DNA of 64,000 nt from Chimonanthus salicifolius (GCA_013350335.1 CM023537.1:45568111-45632110); one strand, 5' to 3'. Positions 10,357-23,894 are shown, numbered from the stretch's first letter. Translations and numbers: made by a program. Notes: a model not told the origin generated them from the sequence alone.

Positions 10357-13300
10357 TGTAACGCCCAACCCTTTTTCACTCACTGAAAATTAGAGTCTAT
10401 TTTTTTTTGAATAAAAGAGTGAGAGAGAGCGGGATGCCACGACGCGAGCTAAGTCCGAGCTTCCAAAGCCCAACCCTTAACTGACCAACCATACGTGTAT
10501 GTGGACCAAGTCCACTAAAACGGTTCACACATACTCAAGTTAAACATGCGGAATAAACCATAGATGCAGAATTATAATAGAATCTTAATTCTATTCCATT
10601 TTAGATAGCAAGGTAATCCATTACTTAACAATGATTATCTTAAGTTCACATATCCAAAATAAACATTCCAAACCACAGCAAATAATCTAAGTTATTACAA
10701 TCCAAATGCTAGCTACTCAAATTACATTGTCCATGTATAATTTAAGTAAAATGAAACTAAAACATCCAAGCTGTTAAGCTTGGCTCCGATCACGTTCATC
10801 GTCTCGTCCATTTCCTGTGCCATCAACTAGGATAGAAGTAGGGCGTTAGACAACGCGCCCAGTAGGTATTCCAAGTAGGGTCAACACACAGGTTAGTAAA
10901 AATATCACATAGATAACATAATATCAAAACCATGTAAAACAATGCCATGCCATGGGTGTCATATGCAATGAGTCCCACCCATCAGCCATAACATAATCAC
11001 AAAACATCCTCTTGATGGAATCTCCTCATCAAGGTATCCCCACAATTGCCTTACGGACGCCCCGATTGAGTGTGGTCTCCGGTTACCTCTTGATGGATAA
11101 TGGACATCAAGGTCTTCCCACGAATGCCTTACGGACGCCCCTACCAAGCGTGGTCTCCGGTTATAAATCATCCCTCCCATGCCATGCATGAGATGTAAGT
11201 GAACACATGCTATGTAATAATACAAATCATAGCATTAAAATCCCAAATTTGAAACATAACATTTGATACAAAATAACTCATCAAAATATGAATTAAAACC
11301 ATCATACATATCCCATGGTATCAATGAGGTAGAATCCTACCAATGATCAACAAATATGTCCTTGCATTTTCGTCCAAAAACCGTTCACCGATCGTACCCG
11401 CTTGTGAGGTCCCGTTATCTTATAACATATCAATAAATCAAAATCCATGTTCCATTTGATTTCCCACCATGTTTAATCCCACAAACATGCCTTAGTGAGG
11501 TTCCGCCATATAACATGGTTGAACCTCACTCACTTGGTTTGGGTCCCTCTTTTGATTCCTTAATCAATCATACATGAGTTAGTCATTTAAAAATCCTAAG
11601 TTCACAAAATATACCTTAGTGGGGTTCGGCCATACAACATGGTCGAACCTCACTCCCTTGGTTTTGTGTCATTCTTTTTAGTCTTTTGATATTTTAAATT
11701 AAGTCTAAGATCATTCCATTAGCTTTTCATTAATGAAAGCCCTATATCCACAAAAACATTCTCTATGGGGTTCGGCCATACACCATGGTCGAATCCATGG
11801 TCCTTTCATTTTCACCATATTTACCTCTTTGTCATATAGCTAATCACTTCTTTTATTTATACACACCTAGGTCCATAATTGATCCATACACATAGATCCA
11901 TAAATGATTCATAACTCATGACATAAAACCCTAATCATTCCCTCCATTCCTTAACTTGATAATCCATTCATCTAAATATGATAGATCCATGAATGACCCA
12001 TTAAAATGGTTCATGGGGTTCGGCCATACACCATGGCCGAGCCCATGATGTCTCATTTCCCCTTTTCTCCTTTAAATCATTTTCAATCCTAAGTCCATAA
12101 ACAAAGTCCCTCCATAGGGGTTTAACCATACACTTAGGTTCATCCTTTTAGATCATCATTTAGACTCATTTAAAATCCTTAGTACCTTTCCATGGGATTC
12201 GGCCATACAACATGGCCGAACCCTGTGGTTCATTATTTTCCTTAAAATGTATCATTCATCCATGATTGATCCTTTGATGGGGTTCGGCCATACATCATGG
12301 CCGAACCTCATCCAACCCCTTTTTGGTCCTTGATGGTTATTGCATATACAATTTAGGGTTTGGCCATGCAATGGCCAAACCATGTTCCTTGACCATCTTT
12401 TCTTACTTAATAACATCTTATCAAGTACTTATCGATTCCGCGACTCCTCTGGTTTCTTTCACTCCTTCTTGTTCCTCCGATCAGTTTCCTTCCTTAGCCT
12501 CTTCTTTCTTCCTTCTTGATCCTTGGCCGAGATTGATCTTGATAAAATCTCTAGGAGTGGTTCGGCCAAGAGATATGGGTTTGAGAGAGAGAGAAAGAGA
12601 GAAGATTTAAGATAAAAAACTCAAAGTGTTCTCCCTTTGTCAATGAGAGTGGTCTGCCTTGAGTGAGAGGGAGAGAGTGAGATGAAAATACTCTAAGTGT
12701 TCCTTGTCTTGAGAGGGGGATCAGCCAAAAGAGAGAGGGAGAGAGTGAAATGAAACTCCAAGTCTTTTCTTGATCAATGAGGGTCGGCCAAGGGTGGTGT
12801 CCTTTGGTGATACCCTTTTGTAACTCCCATGACTCTTCACCTTCTCATTGATACTTACTTTGGGGGTTTCATCCCATGAGATGAAACTCCCAACCGTTTG
12901 CCCCTTGGGTTTCCATCATGAGATGGAAACCCTCCATCTCCCAACTGTGTAGCCTTGGGTATGAATTGTTTAACAACAAAATCCTTCACCTCCCTCATTA
13001 ATGATCATTTGGAGTTTGATCCCATGAGATGAAACTCCCACCTCCAACGTGTGAACACCTTAGGTTTGATCTTATGAGATGTAACTCTCCATCTTATCAT
13101 CTAACTCACTTAAGATGAAAGTCCCATTAACTTCCCATTCAACTCATATCTTTAACTCAACTCATATCTTTAATTCAACTCTAGTTAACTCACTTACAAT
13201 CAACTCAATTCCTTGATTCCATTTTGAACTCAATCCAATTTAATTCAGCCATACTTAATTGAACTTGAACTCATTTGGTGGTTGACCAAGTCAACCATGA

Positions 13301-13520
13301 CCCATTGTGTCCCAATTGGGCATTTGACCCAATTGACAACCTCGATCCAATTAAATAAATCTTACCCACTTATTTCAATTGAACCTTATCCATAATCCGT
13401 TGGGTCTTCTTTGGATAATTGACCCAACACCTTACCCATCTAAGGTCTATTTCCATTAATTTACAAATTAAATGGACAATTTCCATAAATATTCATAACT
13501 TGAAAATACGGGGTGTTACA
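10357..13520 (-). mobile_element. V: 3.16-kb solo LTR with a hairpin-motif array
   Basis: It begins TGTAACGCCCAACCC and ends CGGGGTGTTACA. A perfect target duplication AGAGC (10352-10356 and 13521-13525) flanks it, and removing it restores the Y sequence GTGAGAGCGTCTAC. It has no coding domains. Inside are a 77-bp tandem duplication (11009-11164), seven copies of a near-palindrome with arms GGTTCGGCCAT and ATGGCCGAACC at 11498-12381, purine-rich GAGAGA tracts (12577-12740), and four copies of a second inverted motif, GTTTCATC..CATGAGATGAAAC, at 12860-13090. Confidence 0.85.
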
Positions 13521-13830
13521 AGAGCGTCTACAATGTGTACCATGTGAGAGAATGTACTCCCCAACGACAACCACAAATAGCAGTGAGAACGTCTTACAAC
13601 GCATAGCATGTGAGGGGCTATAACTCCTCGACAGCAACCCTACAGGACCAAGTCCCATAGCCACTGCCACCGTTCCAATAGAGTTTCTTAATATAAATCA
13701 TTACCTTGTCGCACCAATCTCTTCTAGGGAGTGGGGACTCATACTAGTGGGGCCCAAACAAGGGAAATGTACATCATCAAGTCCTACATAGCCTTTGGGT
13801 CTAATCCCAACGCTAGTAATTCTCAATATT

Positions 13831-15090
13831 TGTAACGCCCTGCCCTCTCCCACTAGGATTAGAGTGATATAATAAATGAGCATTTACTAGAGAGGGAGAA
13901 TACGTTATGGCGCGAGCAAGTCCGAGTCCGAGTCCGAAGACACGACCCCCGACTGGCCCAACCTAGCACATGCATGGTTTAAGGTCCACGTTAACATTTG
14001 CATGTGATAGCACAATCTGCAAAAAATTTAAACATTTATACACAACATATGAAATTTCATCTCAAAGTAAAGATAAGGACTCCCAAACATAAGTCAAATA
14101 CAAATAATATCCTAATCCCAAAATTAAGAGTCAATCAAAATATTACATTCCCATGCTCACACTCCTACGAGTTGCATCATTCTCAAAATATCAAAAGGAA
14201 ATTATCCAAATCGTAATTTCTTCTTTTGCACCCTTCTCGTTCATGTTTGGCTACCACTTGGTCCAGCCTCACTTCCCTTGCCTTGCTCTGCATTGACATC
14301 TAAAGGGGGAAATTTGGGCTTAGTCAATGTACCCAGTAGGAACATCAAATCAAAGGGGACATGGGATGCACATAGGAGTGTTATAGTAAAATCATATATC
14401 AAAATCATATCATTGTAAAATTCTCATGCTTTCTTAAATAACAACATGTTAGAAATCTCATGTTCAAATCATCTCCATTTCATTAGGAAAATAACATGCT
14501 CAATCAACATCAATGTTCATCATGAAATATCATGTCCTGGGTGTCATGATCAATGCATGCCCTTTTCATACCCCATGCAGGATTTCTGGACTTCTTTGAC
14601 CAAGGAACTCTATGGCCCAATATTAATAATTAGGACTTCTCTGACCTAGGAGCACTATGGCCCAATGGCAATTTATTTCGGGACTTCTTTCTGACCCAAG
14701 AGTGTTTCTTTCCTAATATTCATGCAATTCCCATCCCATGTAATCGTTTATGGGGTATATGCATGTATGATAATGCCATTGACTCATGATTTCAACTCAT
14801 CTTTAAAACATTAAAATCTATTTTTATCTCATATATGTATCATACATTTCAGACCACTCAATGTCTCATGAATCTCAAATCTTTTCAAATATGAACATAA
14901 TCACATGATTTTTAATCAGAAATCAAACCACAACTTGTCATAGTAATGGCAAATTAAAATACTAGATTCACAACCATTGTGCTTCAAAGATGTAGGAAAA
15001 CCTACTTGATTGGAGATGTTCGGTAGGGGAAAATGATTCTTAAAGTGGCTCGTACGATATCGGGGTTACTCCTGGCTTTCGTTTATTCAC
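13831..15090 (-). mobile_element. U: truncated large LTR
   Basis: It starts TGTAACGCCCTGCCC inside Y1b, with layout like V: ACGCCC start, tRNA-free leader, ACCCAGTAGGAACATC near 14330. Three direct repeats of GGACTTCTTTGACCNAGGA...TATGGCCCAAT lie at 14587-14705. The expected GGGTGTTACA end and the second copy of the flanking ATATT are not found. The sequence passes into Z1 near 15090, so U lost its promoter half. Confidence 0.55.
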
Positions 15091-16632
15091 ATGTATCAAA
15101 ACATCATCTAGATCCTAACTTATCTCCCAATCTAATCCAAGATTAGCCATACACGATTTTACCATCTCACCATCCCTATCACACACGATTTTGGCCCAAT
15201 AATTTCTCCATGCACTTAGACAAAAATCCATCCAAATACACTCCTAAGATCCCTACACACCTCATCATCCCAATCCTCCATGCTTCACACAATTTTTGTC
15301 TATCTCCTTCCTATCCCATTCGAAATTCATAGGCCAACCCTCCACCTCATTATCTCATCATCTCATTCATCCATCTATTTAATCTTAGCCGTTCATGTCA
15401 TTGCACAACCCAAAACCCTAAAACACCATGCCAAATTCCACCAAGCCACATCCAATCCCTAATTTCTTTCATTCGTATCTTTCCTCCCAAGACACCTTAG
15501 CCACCAAGCAACCAATGCACAGTAAATTCAACCATAGCACAAGGAAGCCCTAATTTTCTATCTCTTAGTCCTAGCCACCCATGTTAAGTTAGATTTATTC
15601 CCAACCTTTCACCCATTAACTTAAAACTAAATTTAATCTTAGCCATCCATTCAATCCCAAGTTGTATAAATAGCCCAGTAACCCACATACCAAACTCAAA
15701 TATGAAACTGGAGCCAAAGAGGACCAAAGGATTGAAGAGAAAACCAAGAGAAGACTCAAGGATACACAGAGTTCGAATTTTACAGTGAGTTTCTTTGGCA
15801 ATTTCAATTTCCAAATATCTTGTAATCAATCAATCCTTTATTTAATTTTTCCAATAAATAATCAAAGGACAACCCGTTTAGATTCTTGAAATATCCAATT
15901 TCTAAATTTCTTTTATGATTGTCTTTAATTAAATTTATGATTGCATGCTTTAATTATTTAACCAGACATGAAACAGTTAGGACTTAGGTTATGATTGTTA
16001 GATCTAAGTTACTAAGTTTTGATTTTATAATTTTCAATGTTGATGATAAACATGAACTGGAACTTAGATTTTTATTTGAATTTCAAATCTTGAACAACCA
16101 CCTTTTACGTCACTGCATTTTTATTTCTGTCGTTTATTTTTCTTGCCGATATACTTTTCATATTTATTTTATTTCACTTGAATGTTGCATTTTAGTTTTT
16201 ACTTTAAATCTTTAATTATTTTAAAGTGTATTTATTTTATGTATTTAAAACCTCCCTAACAACTTGATGAACTAGTTAGGACTTAAATTTAATTATAATT
16301 AGATTTTGTGAATTAGGATGTGTGGTGAGATTGTTTATAAACTCTTAATTAAAATATTATTTTAATCACTTTTAATCAATGCTCTAAAATTGTAGATCTA
16401 TTTATTTGATTGAAGAATTGATTAGTTGGAAATATACTTTTAAAAATTAAAATTGATTTTCTATCCTAGATTTAATTATGAATCTTGGTTTCCTAAAAAG
16501 CATAAAAATTGAGGCATGTGTATTTTGAATTTCATATATTTTGAATGTTTCCTATATGTTCAATCTCGCACTCAATCGCTGTACTATAAATGGTTCGTGC
16601 GCTTGCGAGACTTACAAATTTAAAACACATCA
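15091..16632 (+). mobile_element. Z1: truncated LTR related to Z2, opposite orientation
   Basis: The reverse complement of this segment matches parts of Z2. CATCATCTAGATC near 15105 corresponds to about 40175. GATTAGCCATACACGATTTTA near 15145 corresponds to about 40130. The TATA region GTTGTATAAATAGCCC (15662-15677) corresponds to 37145-37160. CACTCAATCGCTGTACTATAAATGG near 16570 corresponds to about 36300-36330. It stops at ACATCAA near 16632, short of the ACATCAACA end of Z2. Both ends are incomplete and no target duplication is seen. Confidence 0.6.
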
Positions 16633-17844
16633 AAAATCCTAAGTCTAACTACTCCCTTTTCATAATGCAAACCCAATTAAGTCATCAAGAAATCATCTTA
16701 GCCCTTCACAAGAGTCTTTAATAATTATTACAAATCTTCTATCATCATAACAAGATAACAGACATGCTACATTTCATATAATAGGGAATTCATAGTAATT
16801 CATGCATAGCATAGGGCATATCAATCTTATTTATCATGTATTGAACACATCAATAATAAATATATTCCCTAAATTAAAATAATAGCATACAAGCATTCAT
16901 ACAATGTGTGTAGTGATCCTCACTGCAAACCAAAAGAACAAAATATATCCCTATTAGTTCATAGATTAGGTCAATTCAAAGCTTAGAAGCAAAATCCCCA
17001 ATTTAGACCCAAGATTTACCCCTAAAATAAATTAATCCTTTTCTATCTAAGATAAATCCCCAAACCTCCTCTCATGAATCATCTCCAAGATCAAGCATAT
17101 ACCTTTTTTCCGAAGTTTACTTCCTTTCCTATGGTTCCAAGTCCAATTTCAATTTAGATCTTCACCCAAACAAAGTTTCACAACAAAATCCCCAATTACT
17201 TTCATGGATTCTTCTCCCAATAAGATTTATTATTCATCAATTACTCCATTCTCAACACCATCCCATTCAGATCTCATCCAATAAGAAGAAAGGGAGTGAG
17301 AAGGATCACAAATCTTAACTTTTGGAGGAGAAAGAACCGTGTAAAGGGTTCTCCAAGAGTAAGAAATCCGAATTCAATGCCTTTGATGAGTGGAAATCAA
17401 TGGATGGAAGGTAAAATAGACTAGGGTTTGCTGTTAGGAAAGAGGGGTTGGTTGTTGAATGTGGAAGAAGGTGAAATAAACCTAAGTTTCGAGCAAAGAG
17501 GAGTATAAATACGGAACTCGAACTTACGCTGGTGCGACCCATCTCTACTGGCGACCCATCGTCGTCCACGACCCATCGTCCTAAAATCGATATGTCAGAC
17601 TTGATATGTTCTCTGGACAATTCCATCCTCCATTGGCGATCCATCGCCTGGCGACCTATCGTCTGGCACCTATCATGCCTCACAACCCATCGTGGATGAT
17701 GTCAGGTTAATGTCTATCTTTCCCAATTTCAGTTCTGACACATGTGCTTAAGTGGGGCCTACATGGGACCCTCAAACGCTACTGACACGTGTAACCTCTA
17801 TTATTACGTCATATATCAATAATTCTAAGGGCTGGGCCATTACA

Positions 17845-20800
17845 CCGAAAAATTACATAAGGTTGTTGTGTATTTAATCTGTATTTTATTTGAACCTTTT
17901 GTGCTTTTGGAACTTTGTTTCGAGGTTTTAGATGCCCAATATTTGATGTCAACTTCGTAAAATGTGGACCGTTGGTTTATTTAAAACATTATTTTGTTTT
18001 AGATTGTCGGGATTTTAAAGTAAGACGATTCTGAGATTTTATAACCCAGGGTATCTCAAGTGTTCTGGACTCATCTACGGAGTCAGATTTTGTTAACTTA
18101 AAAACCTGAATACCCTAAATAATATTATGATGGAAATCATAAGGTTTTAATTAAAATAAAAAGACATAAGAAGAAAGATGAGAGAAACAATCATTAGATG
18201 GCAGTCCACCTGCCTCACCCATTCAACGGATGGGTAACAACATGTGAGCCTATAAAAAGGGCCCCGTTTGTTTCATTTATACCGTCACTCTTTTTCTGTT
18301 ATTCTATTTCCTTCTTCTTCATTTCTTTTGCTTCAATTCTTATTAAACAGTGAGCTACTTTGTGTTGATTTTGCTTGGGATTTTTTTGAAAAGGTGTGCT
18401 TTTCTCCATCTTTCTTCTATTTAAATTACATTTTTGGTTATGATAGAGGTCCTTGGGAGTTCGATTGGTCGAGTGCAATGGGAATTGTTGACTGGTCGAG
18501 CATGCTCGACCAGTCGAACCCATGGGTTTTTTTTGAGACGTAAAGGGTATTTTTCGAGACTTAAAGGGTATTTTTCAAAAAGTTTGGGATGAAATGGAAA
18601 TTTTCAAAATTGTTTTCAAAAGTTGTAAAAATGGATTTTTAAGTTGAAAATTCATGTTTTAACCGCTTGATATGTTTCTTTTAAGCGTTGTGTGTTTATT
18701 TCTTTCTTTATTTTCGTCTTTTAGTTTGCCGTTTGGTAAAAAATTCTATCCCTCTAAGGAAACATGCAACACTCTAGTTTTCATAGGTATTTCATGCATT
18801 AGGTCTATTCTCAGATTTTCCCGAGGGTTAAACTTTGGAATCTCGAACACCAGTTCAGAATGGCCTAAGGCCTAGAACCTACTACTTACGAAACATCTCC
18901 ATCTGTAGACTTCCTAGTTTGTATGCCATCTCAGTGAAGAGTAGATTCTAGTGCCTAACATTCTGCAGGAACAAGTCAAAGGTTACATATAGAATTTATC
19001 GCTCATTTTTGAGAGTTTTCTATGCTCCACTCAGTTTACAGGAGGCTAAGCCTGTGCCCAGACTTGAAAAATGCACTAAACACTTGTCGAACGTTAGGAT
19101 GTTTACAACTTTCTGTCTTTTTCACTTTCTTTGCCTTCTCGGTTCGAACATGACTAACACTAATTTCTAACTTCTATACAGACTGGCATGGGATTTTACT
19201 GCTTTCTGTACCATCTGGGCTTAACTCTCAGATCTATGATTCGGGACCAGGCACTGAGTGCTTTGTTTACTTTATGTTTTAAAACACCATGCTTTCGGTG
19301 TTTTTTCTTCGTTGATGTGTTTTGATTGCCGTGTTTTCTTAAAACACCTTGTTTCAAGTGTTATTTTGCTTCATTTTGATTATTTGTGCTTTCACTTGAA
19401 AGCTTTTCTTATGCATTTATTTACGTGTGCATTTTTACACTCTTTGCTTTCCGTAATCTTTCTCTTTTTATGTGTACTTACACGTTTTGATTTCATTGAT
19501 AAATGACCTAAGCTTTAATTATCGATTTATTTACGCGTGTAATGGTACATGCTAAGCTTTCTGTAAATATTTATTTATTATAATCTTTTTCTTTTCAGTT
19601 TCTTCCAAAAACTCGCAGAACTAAGGTGGAGAGATTCAACCACACAATTCCTTTTGAAATGCATCGCATTATTGCATTTAACTCTAAATTTATAAACCGT
19701 TTACCCTATGACAATAATGGGGGCCCAAGGACAATATACTGATGGGAAAGATATGAACGGGAACAAAATATGATACTTGACAGCGCTCACACTTAAAAAG
19801 GATAAATTTGAAGTTCTAAATGTAGAACGTGTGCATGAGATAATGTCTGGGACCTAAGGCCTAGCCATCTTATAACGGAGTGTGGGACCCAGTTATGTGC
19901 CTACAGGCTAACTTGTTAAAGTTGCACTATTATGTGAAATTATCAGTCTCCAACTCATGGTTCCGTTTGGAATGCACGCTATCTTGTGTAGTATATATTA
20001 TGTGTTTACAGGATTTATGTGAAATGTGCTTAAAATATCTAGTCCTGAAACTGGTTCGCAAATTGTACGCATATCTATGCCCAGACTTGAATCTAGTCAT
20101 GTGTAAACCTATGAATACTTACTGGATCGAATAGGGAAAGCATACCCCGATCTTCAGAAAGGGTAAAGAGGAATCATTATTGCTTTCTCGGTATTTAGTT
20201 ATGTGTTTTAAATTCTAGTTGTTTAATTACTGTGATTTCATAACTCCGGAATGTGGGGGATTTCGATGAGTGTATAAAATCTATTTTCAGCACTTAGAGT
20301 AAAATGTTATATCTGCTGAATTGTTTGCATGTTGATTTGAATGTAATTCCATGTGGGTGGGCAATAGGAATGCATGTTAGCTGAGTGAAAAATTATCCTG
20401 TGAATATGTGAGATAATCTGTTCGGTTAAAACTGGGATTTAATCCATGTATTGATATGCTTCATTGATGTAATGGCATATCAGAGAAATTGCCCTCATGT
20501 ATTAAGTGAAGCACTGAGCGGTGAATAGCTGTGAGTGTAGAGCGTATATATGTCTTGAGTGATGCATTGGGCTGTAACAAGTCGCAATGTAGAACATATT
20601 GGGGACTGAGTGAAGCACTGGTTCACGGTTAACCAGATGTATACCGCATGTCGATAGATAGGGGAAGTGTTTGGTCATAAAGAGCATGCATAGAAAATGT
20701 TAGAATAACTATTCTAGGGTGTTGACCCCATGTAGAGATTTGCGTGATCTGAGTGTATAAACTGTTGAGTGATAACATGTTATATTATCCGTTGTTTATC

Positions 20801-21202
20801 TTCACTGGGCTGTGTAGCTCATATCCTTTATGTTTCAGGGAACTTAGCTAAGGAGGGAATCGACCCTCGTCGCTTTAGAGATAAAACCCTTAGTATTTCC
20901 CATGGATGGGGAATTTATTTATTATGTGTATATCCACAAACTTGACATTGTAATAATTATTGTGCCTGCCTAAGGCACACTAGACATGTAATAAAACCAC
21001 TATGGTTTTGATGTGCTATTCTAATGTTGTGTTTTCTTTGTGAGGCTTACGTTACATGTTTGAATCTACATGTAAAGAGCATGTGTGACATTTTATGTTT
21101 ATACTTTCCACTACATATTAAAGAAAGCCAAATGCAGAAACCTGTAGGTATAAAAAAAAAAATCAAGTTGCTTCCCAGCCCAAGTTGGGGCGAGGTGTGA
21201 CA
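17845..21202 (+). mobile_element. X2: large LTR, 5' truncated
   Basis: It matches X1 and X3 over the promoter region (AGCCTATAAAAAGGGCC at 18246-18262), the later CACTGGGCTGTGTAGCTC / CTTTATGTTTCAGGG block (20804-20840) and the end GGGGCGAGGTGTGACA (21187-21202). The first several hundred bases of the family are missing, and the left boundary abuts the end of Y1b. A short inverted motif GGTCGAGCATGCTCGACC lies at 18493-18510. The 5 bp after the end are CTACC; no partner copy remains on the left. It sits at the left edge of Gypsy element 2. Confidence 0.75.
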
Positions 21203-21260
21203 CTACCGGACCTAAAAGAGATGTAATTACATCATTCTTCTGTTGTAAGCCCTTGAACTG
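21203..21260 (-). repeat. Possible stub of the 3' LTR of Gypsy element 2
   Basis: On the minus strand, AACAGAAGAA is followed by TGATGTAATTACATC, which resembles the polypurine tract plus TGATGTAG start of the Gypsy 1 LTR. X2 cuts it after about 30 bp. The match is short, so this is tentative. Confidence 0.35.
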
Positions 21261-22615
21261 TTAGGAGGGGCGAGGCCTTCGGTATGGCCAACTGGTGCAA
21301 GTGCTCGTCCCACATTGGATCCACATACAGTCTCGGCTCAATTGACATTCCTATGAAGTGAACATCGTCCACAACAAACATAGTAGTGAAAAAGGGTTCC
21401 TTGTGCCACTAGGTTGCTTGTCTTTCTTCAATTTTTCATTTGGAGACATTAAGGTCAGTTGGATGATGAAGCTCTCACCAACAGTATCACCGTAAATAAT
21501 GTCATCTCCACTGGAAGCCTCTTGTTCTTCTCTGCTATTTGCAGTCTCCTCTCGGGCTAGGTTTATGCGGCGATTAGGACACTCAAAAGACAAATGACCT
21601 AGTCCGTTGCATTTGAAGCACTTAACTTGTGCTTTCTGTGGCAGTTCCGTAGGTGGAACCTCAGGAGTTGTCCCCTGAGAAGGTCAGAATGATGAACCCC
21701 TTGATGAGGAGTTAGGGTTTGTGGTCGTTCCATAGGTGGAATCTGAGGAGTTGTCTCCTTACATCTGTTCAAACTTCAAAGTTTTTTGGTAAGCAACAGA
21801 CATATGAGAAGTATCAAAGCCGGCCATGAAGTCACTAATGGAGGGACGGAGACCCTCTATGTACTGATGGACCACAAGCTGCTCAAACTCTAAGTTGTTG
21901 TTGCGGGTAATCAAAAGGTTGAACTCTTCTGTATACTCCACAATGGACCTGCTGCCCTGCCTGATTTTGTGCAACTTAGAGAACATGGTCTATACATGAT
22001 TAGGGTACAGATAGGTACTAGACATGAGCTTTTTTATTTTTTCCATAGATTGAATAGGACCCTTATCCAGGTTCTTTCTCTCAATTTTCACTTGTTCGTA
22101 CCATGACAATGTACTCCCCATTAATTTCATTATAAGAAGTTTAACCCATTGGTGTTCAGGTACATCCCCACATTCAAAGATGTTCTCTACAGTCTCTAAC
22201 CAGTCTAAAAAATACATCACCAGATAACCCTCTCAGAAACTCTAGAAACTCTAGAATATCAACTCTGTTACGATGGGGCTCGTCCATTCTGGTGCGATGA
22301 TGTCGCTAATTTCCACCTGTATGCTGGCGCTTGTCATTACTGCCGTCAGAATCAGTGGGTGCATGATAAGAAGCGTGCGACCGTCTAACGGATGAAGATG
22401 ACCGCCGGCGATAATGGATAAACTGTTGCATAAAATTGTGTAGTGTAGCCACCTGATACAACATGGAAGCCTGCACTGGAGGTCATCTGTCGTGCCAATG
22501 CCGAAACTGTTTCCTGTAGGTCAACCATTTCCTACTTCCTGTCATCTTGATGTGGTCTGCTGGTCTGGCCCGACAGACCACTGTTCTCAAGAGCAACGCC
22601 ACCGTTCTTGCCCAT
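21261..22615 (-). pseudogene. Gypsy element 2 gag with CCHC zinc knuckle, broken
   Basis: This is a Ty3/Gypsy gag on the minus strand. A plausible start is the ATG at 22613-22615 (MGKNGGVALENSG), followed by a helical segment VDLQETVSALARQM. The Retrotrans_gag core follows: LDWLETVENIFECGDVPEHQ, STLSWYEQVKIERKN, then LHKIRQGSRSIVEYTEEFN and HQYIEGLRPSISDFMAGFD. A single TAG at 21990-21992 separates these two halves in the same frame. Near 21550-21620 there is an intact zinc knuckle CFKCNGLGHLSFEC, then an acidic stretch and GESFIIQLTLMSPNE, which in relatives leads into the protease. No protease active site, reverse transcriptase or integrase follows. Frameshifts near 22250-22400 disrupt the N-terminal part. 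Confidence 0.75.
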
Positions 22616-23894
22616 GTTGTGCTTGATGTTACACCTGTGAGTCATGGAATAACCGCACAAGAGCGAATGAGTCTGAAACTGGAAAAGCAGTGTGCTGCGA
22701 ACAAAAAATACCACAAGCAATAAGTCCAGTCCAAATCACACAAAATAAATCCAGCAAATGATGAGAATCCCATAGGAAAAACACTGCAAAACTGCTGGAA
22801 AAATTTCAATACGTTGCCTTCCCGGTTGTTAAAACTGCAAACAACCAGTCTGCTACCCAGAATCCTGCGCACTTGTACGAAAAAAATCTACAACTAGAGG
22901 TATAGAAATCTGAAAATCACGAAATTTATACGGTTGGAAGATAACTGAGAAATCCACCAACTATCAAAATTTTAGATTTTCTAAGTCCAAGTATTATATT
23001 AAATCAGCGCTGCAACACAATGAAATATCAGGGACTGCAATATCAAATTCTACTTAGTCTTCTTGTCTGCACCGTTACAAAAAATTCATAATAAGGGCTG
23101 TAGAACTCAGATTCAAGCGATCCTTATATTTCTAAAAAGAAGACAGAAAGATCTAGCTACGCTCAAAATTTCAAATTTTTTCGAATTGGTTTGATGATCC
23201 AAAAACTGACTGTAATAGAGATCAATTTTCAAACTGCAATCTGTTCTGCAATTCAGAATCAGTCCACTAATTTTGCAATATCTCAGTCTTAAGAGTCTCA
23301 AAATGATGCAAAATAAAATATGTCCGCAAAGTTAACAGAGAGATCTATCCAGTATTTTTTTTTCAGATTTTTTGAATCAAGATGGGTGGATAAAAAATTG
23401 TCTGCAACCCGTAGTTAAATCCCAGATCTGCTCTGAAAGGCAGTTTGTAATAGTCTGATAAAACAACAACATCTCGAGCTAGGAAATTCGGCTTGAGGAA
23501 AATATAATATCTTTGAAATCCTCTCAGAAAGATCTATTTTTTTGTAAAAAAATCAAATTTTTTGGAGTTTTCTAAAGTTCTCAAAAAATGCTGCAACACA
23601 ACGTTGCTTCACGGACTGTACTAGATTCTCAATTTCTCAGATATATCGGCTCATAGCAATAACGTCCAGATTAAAGTCCAATTTTTCAAACAAATACAAC
23701 AAGGATTTAAATTTGAAATTTTGTGAATAAAAAAATGGAAAGTAATGTCCCTTAGGAGAAAAGTCAAATTCCCAATAATCTTATTCCGATTGCACTCGAA
23801 GCAAACTGAAGCTCTGATGACCAACTGATGGTCAATATAAGATGAATGAAAACAAATGTTTTCACAAAATGAACACCGATTTCCCTAGAACTGA
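22616..23894 (-). other. Long leader of Gypsy element 2
   Basis: About 1.3 kb of A/T-rich non-coding sequence lies between the gag start and the primer-binding site. It contains many short phrases of the type CAGATCT/TGCAATC but no domain I can recognise. A second primer-site-like sequence (TTGGTCATCAGAGC on the minus strand) lies at 23813-23826. The open frames here are short and overlap each other. Confidence 0.45.

Larger units (their letters stand above)
9681..17844 (-). mobile_element. Y1b: large Y-type solo LTR carrying V and the U/Z1 composite
   Basis: It aligns with Y2 (34571-42175) in separate pieces: about 9690-10351, 13526-13830 and about 16640-17844. It ends GGGCTGGGCCATTACA. The gaps are filled by V (10357-13520) and by U plus Z1 (13831 to about 16632). 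About 290 bp present in Y2 (35640-35935) are missing beside Z1. On the minus strand, the sense of the LTR, a TATA-like TATTTATA lies at 17503-17510, and just upstream of it 17520-17700 holds repeats of GCGACCCATCG. The first 95 bp of the family are missing at the left, where it is fused to Y1a. Confidence 0.7.

Noticed and set aside
17315..17683. 122-codon minus-strand open frame
   Set aside because: It lies in the Y1b promoter region. The related Y2 frame at 41707-41964 is not conserved in sequence or phase.
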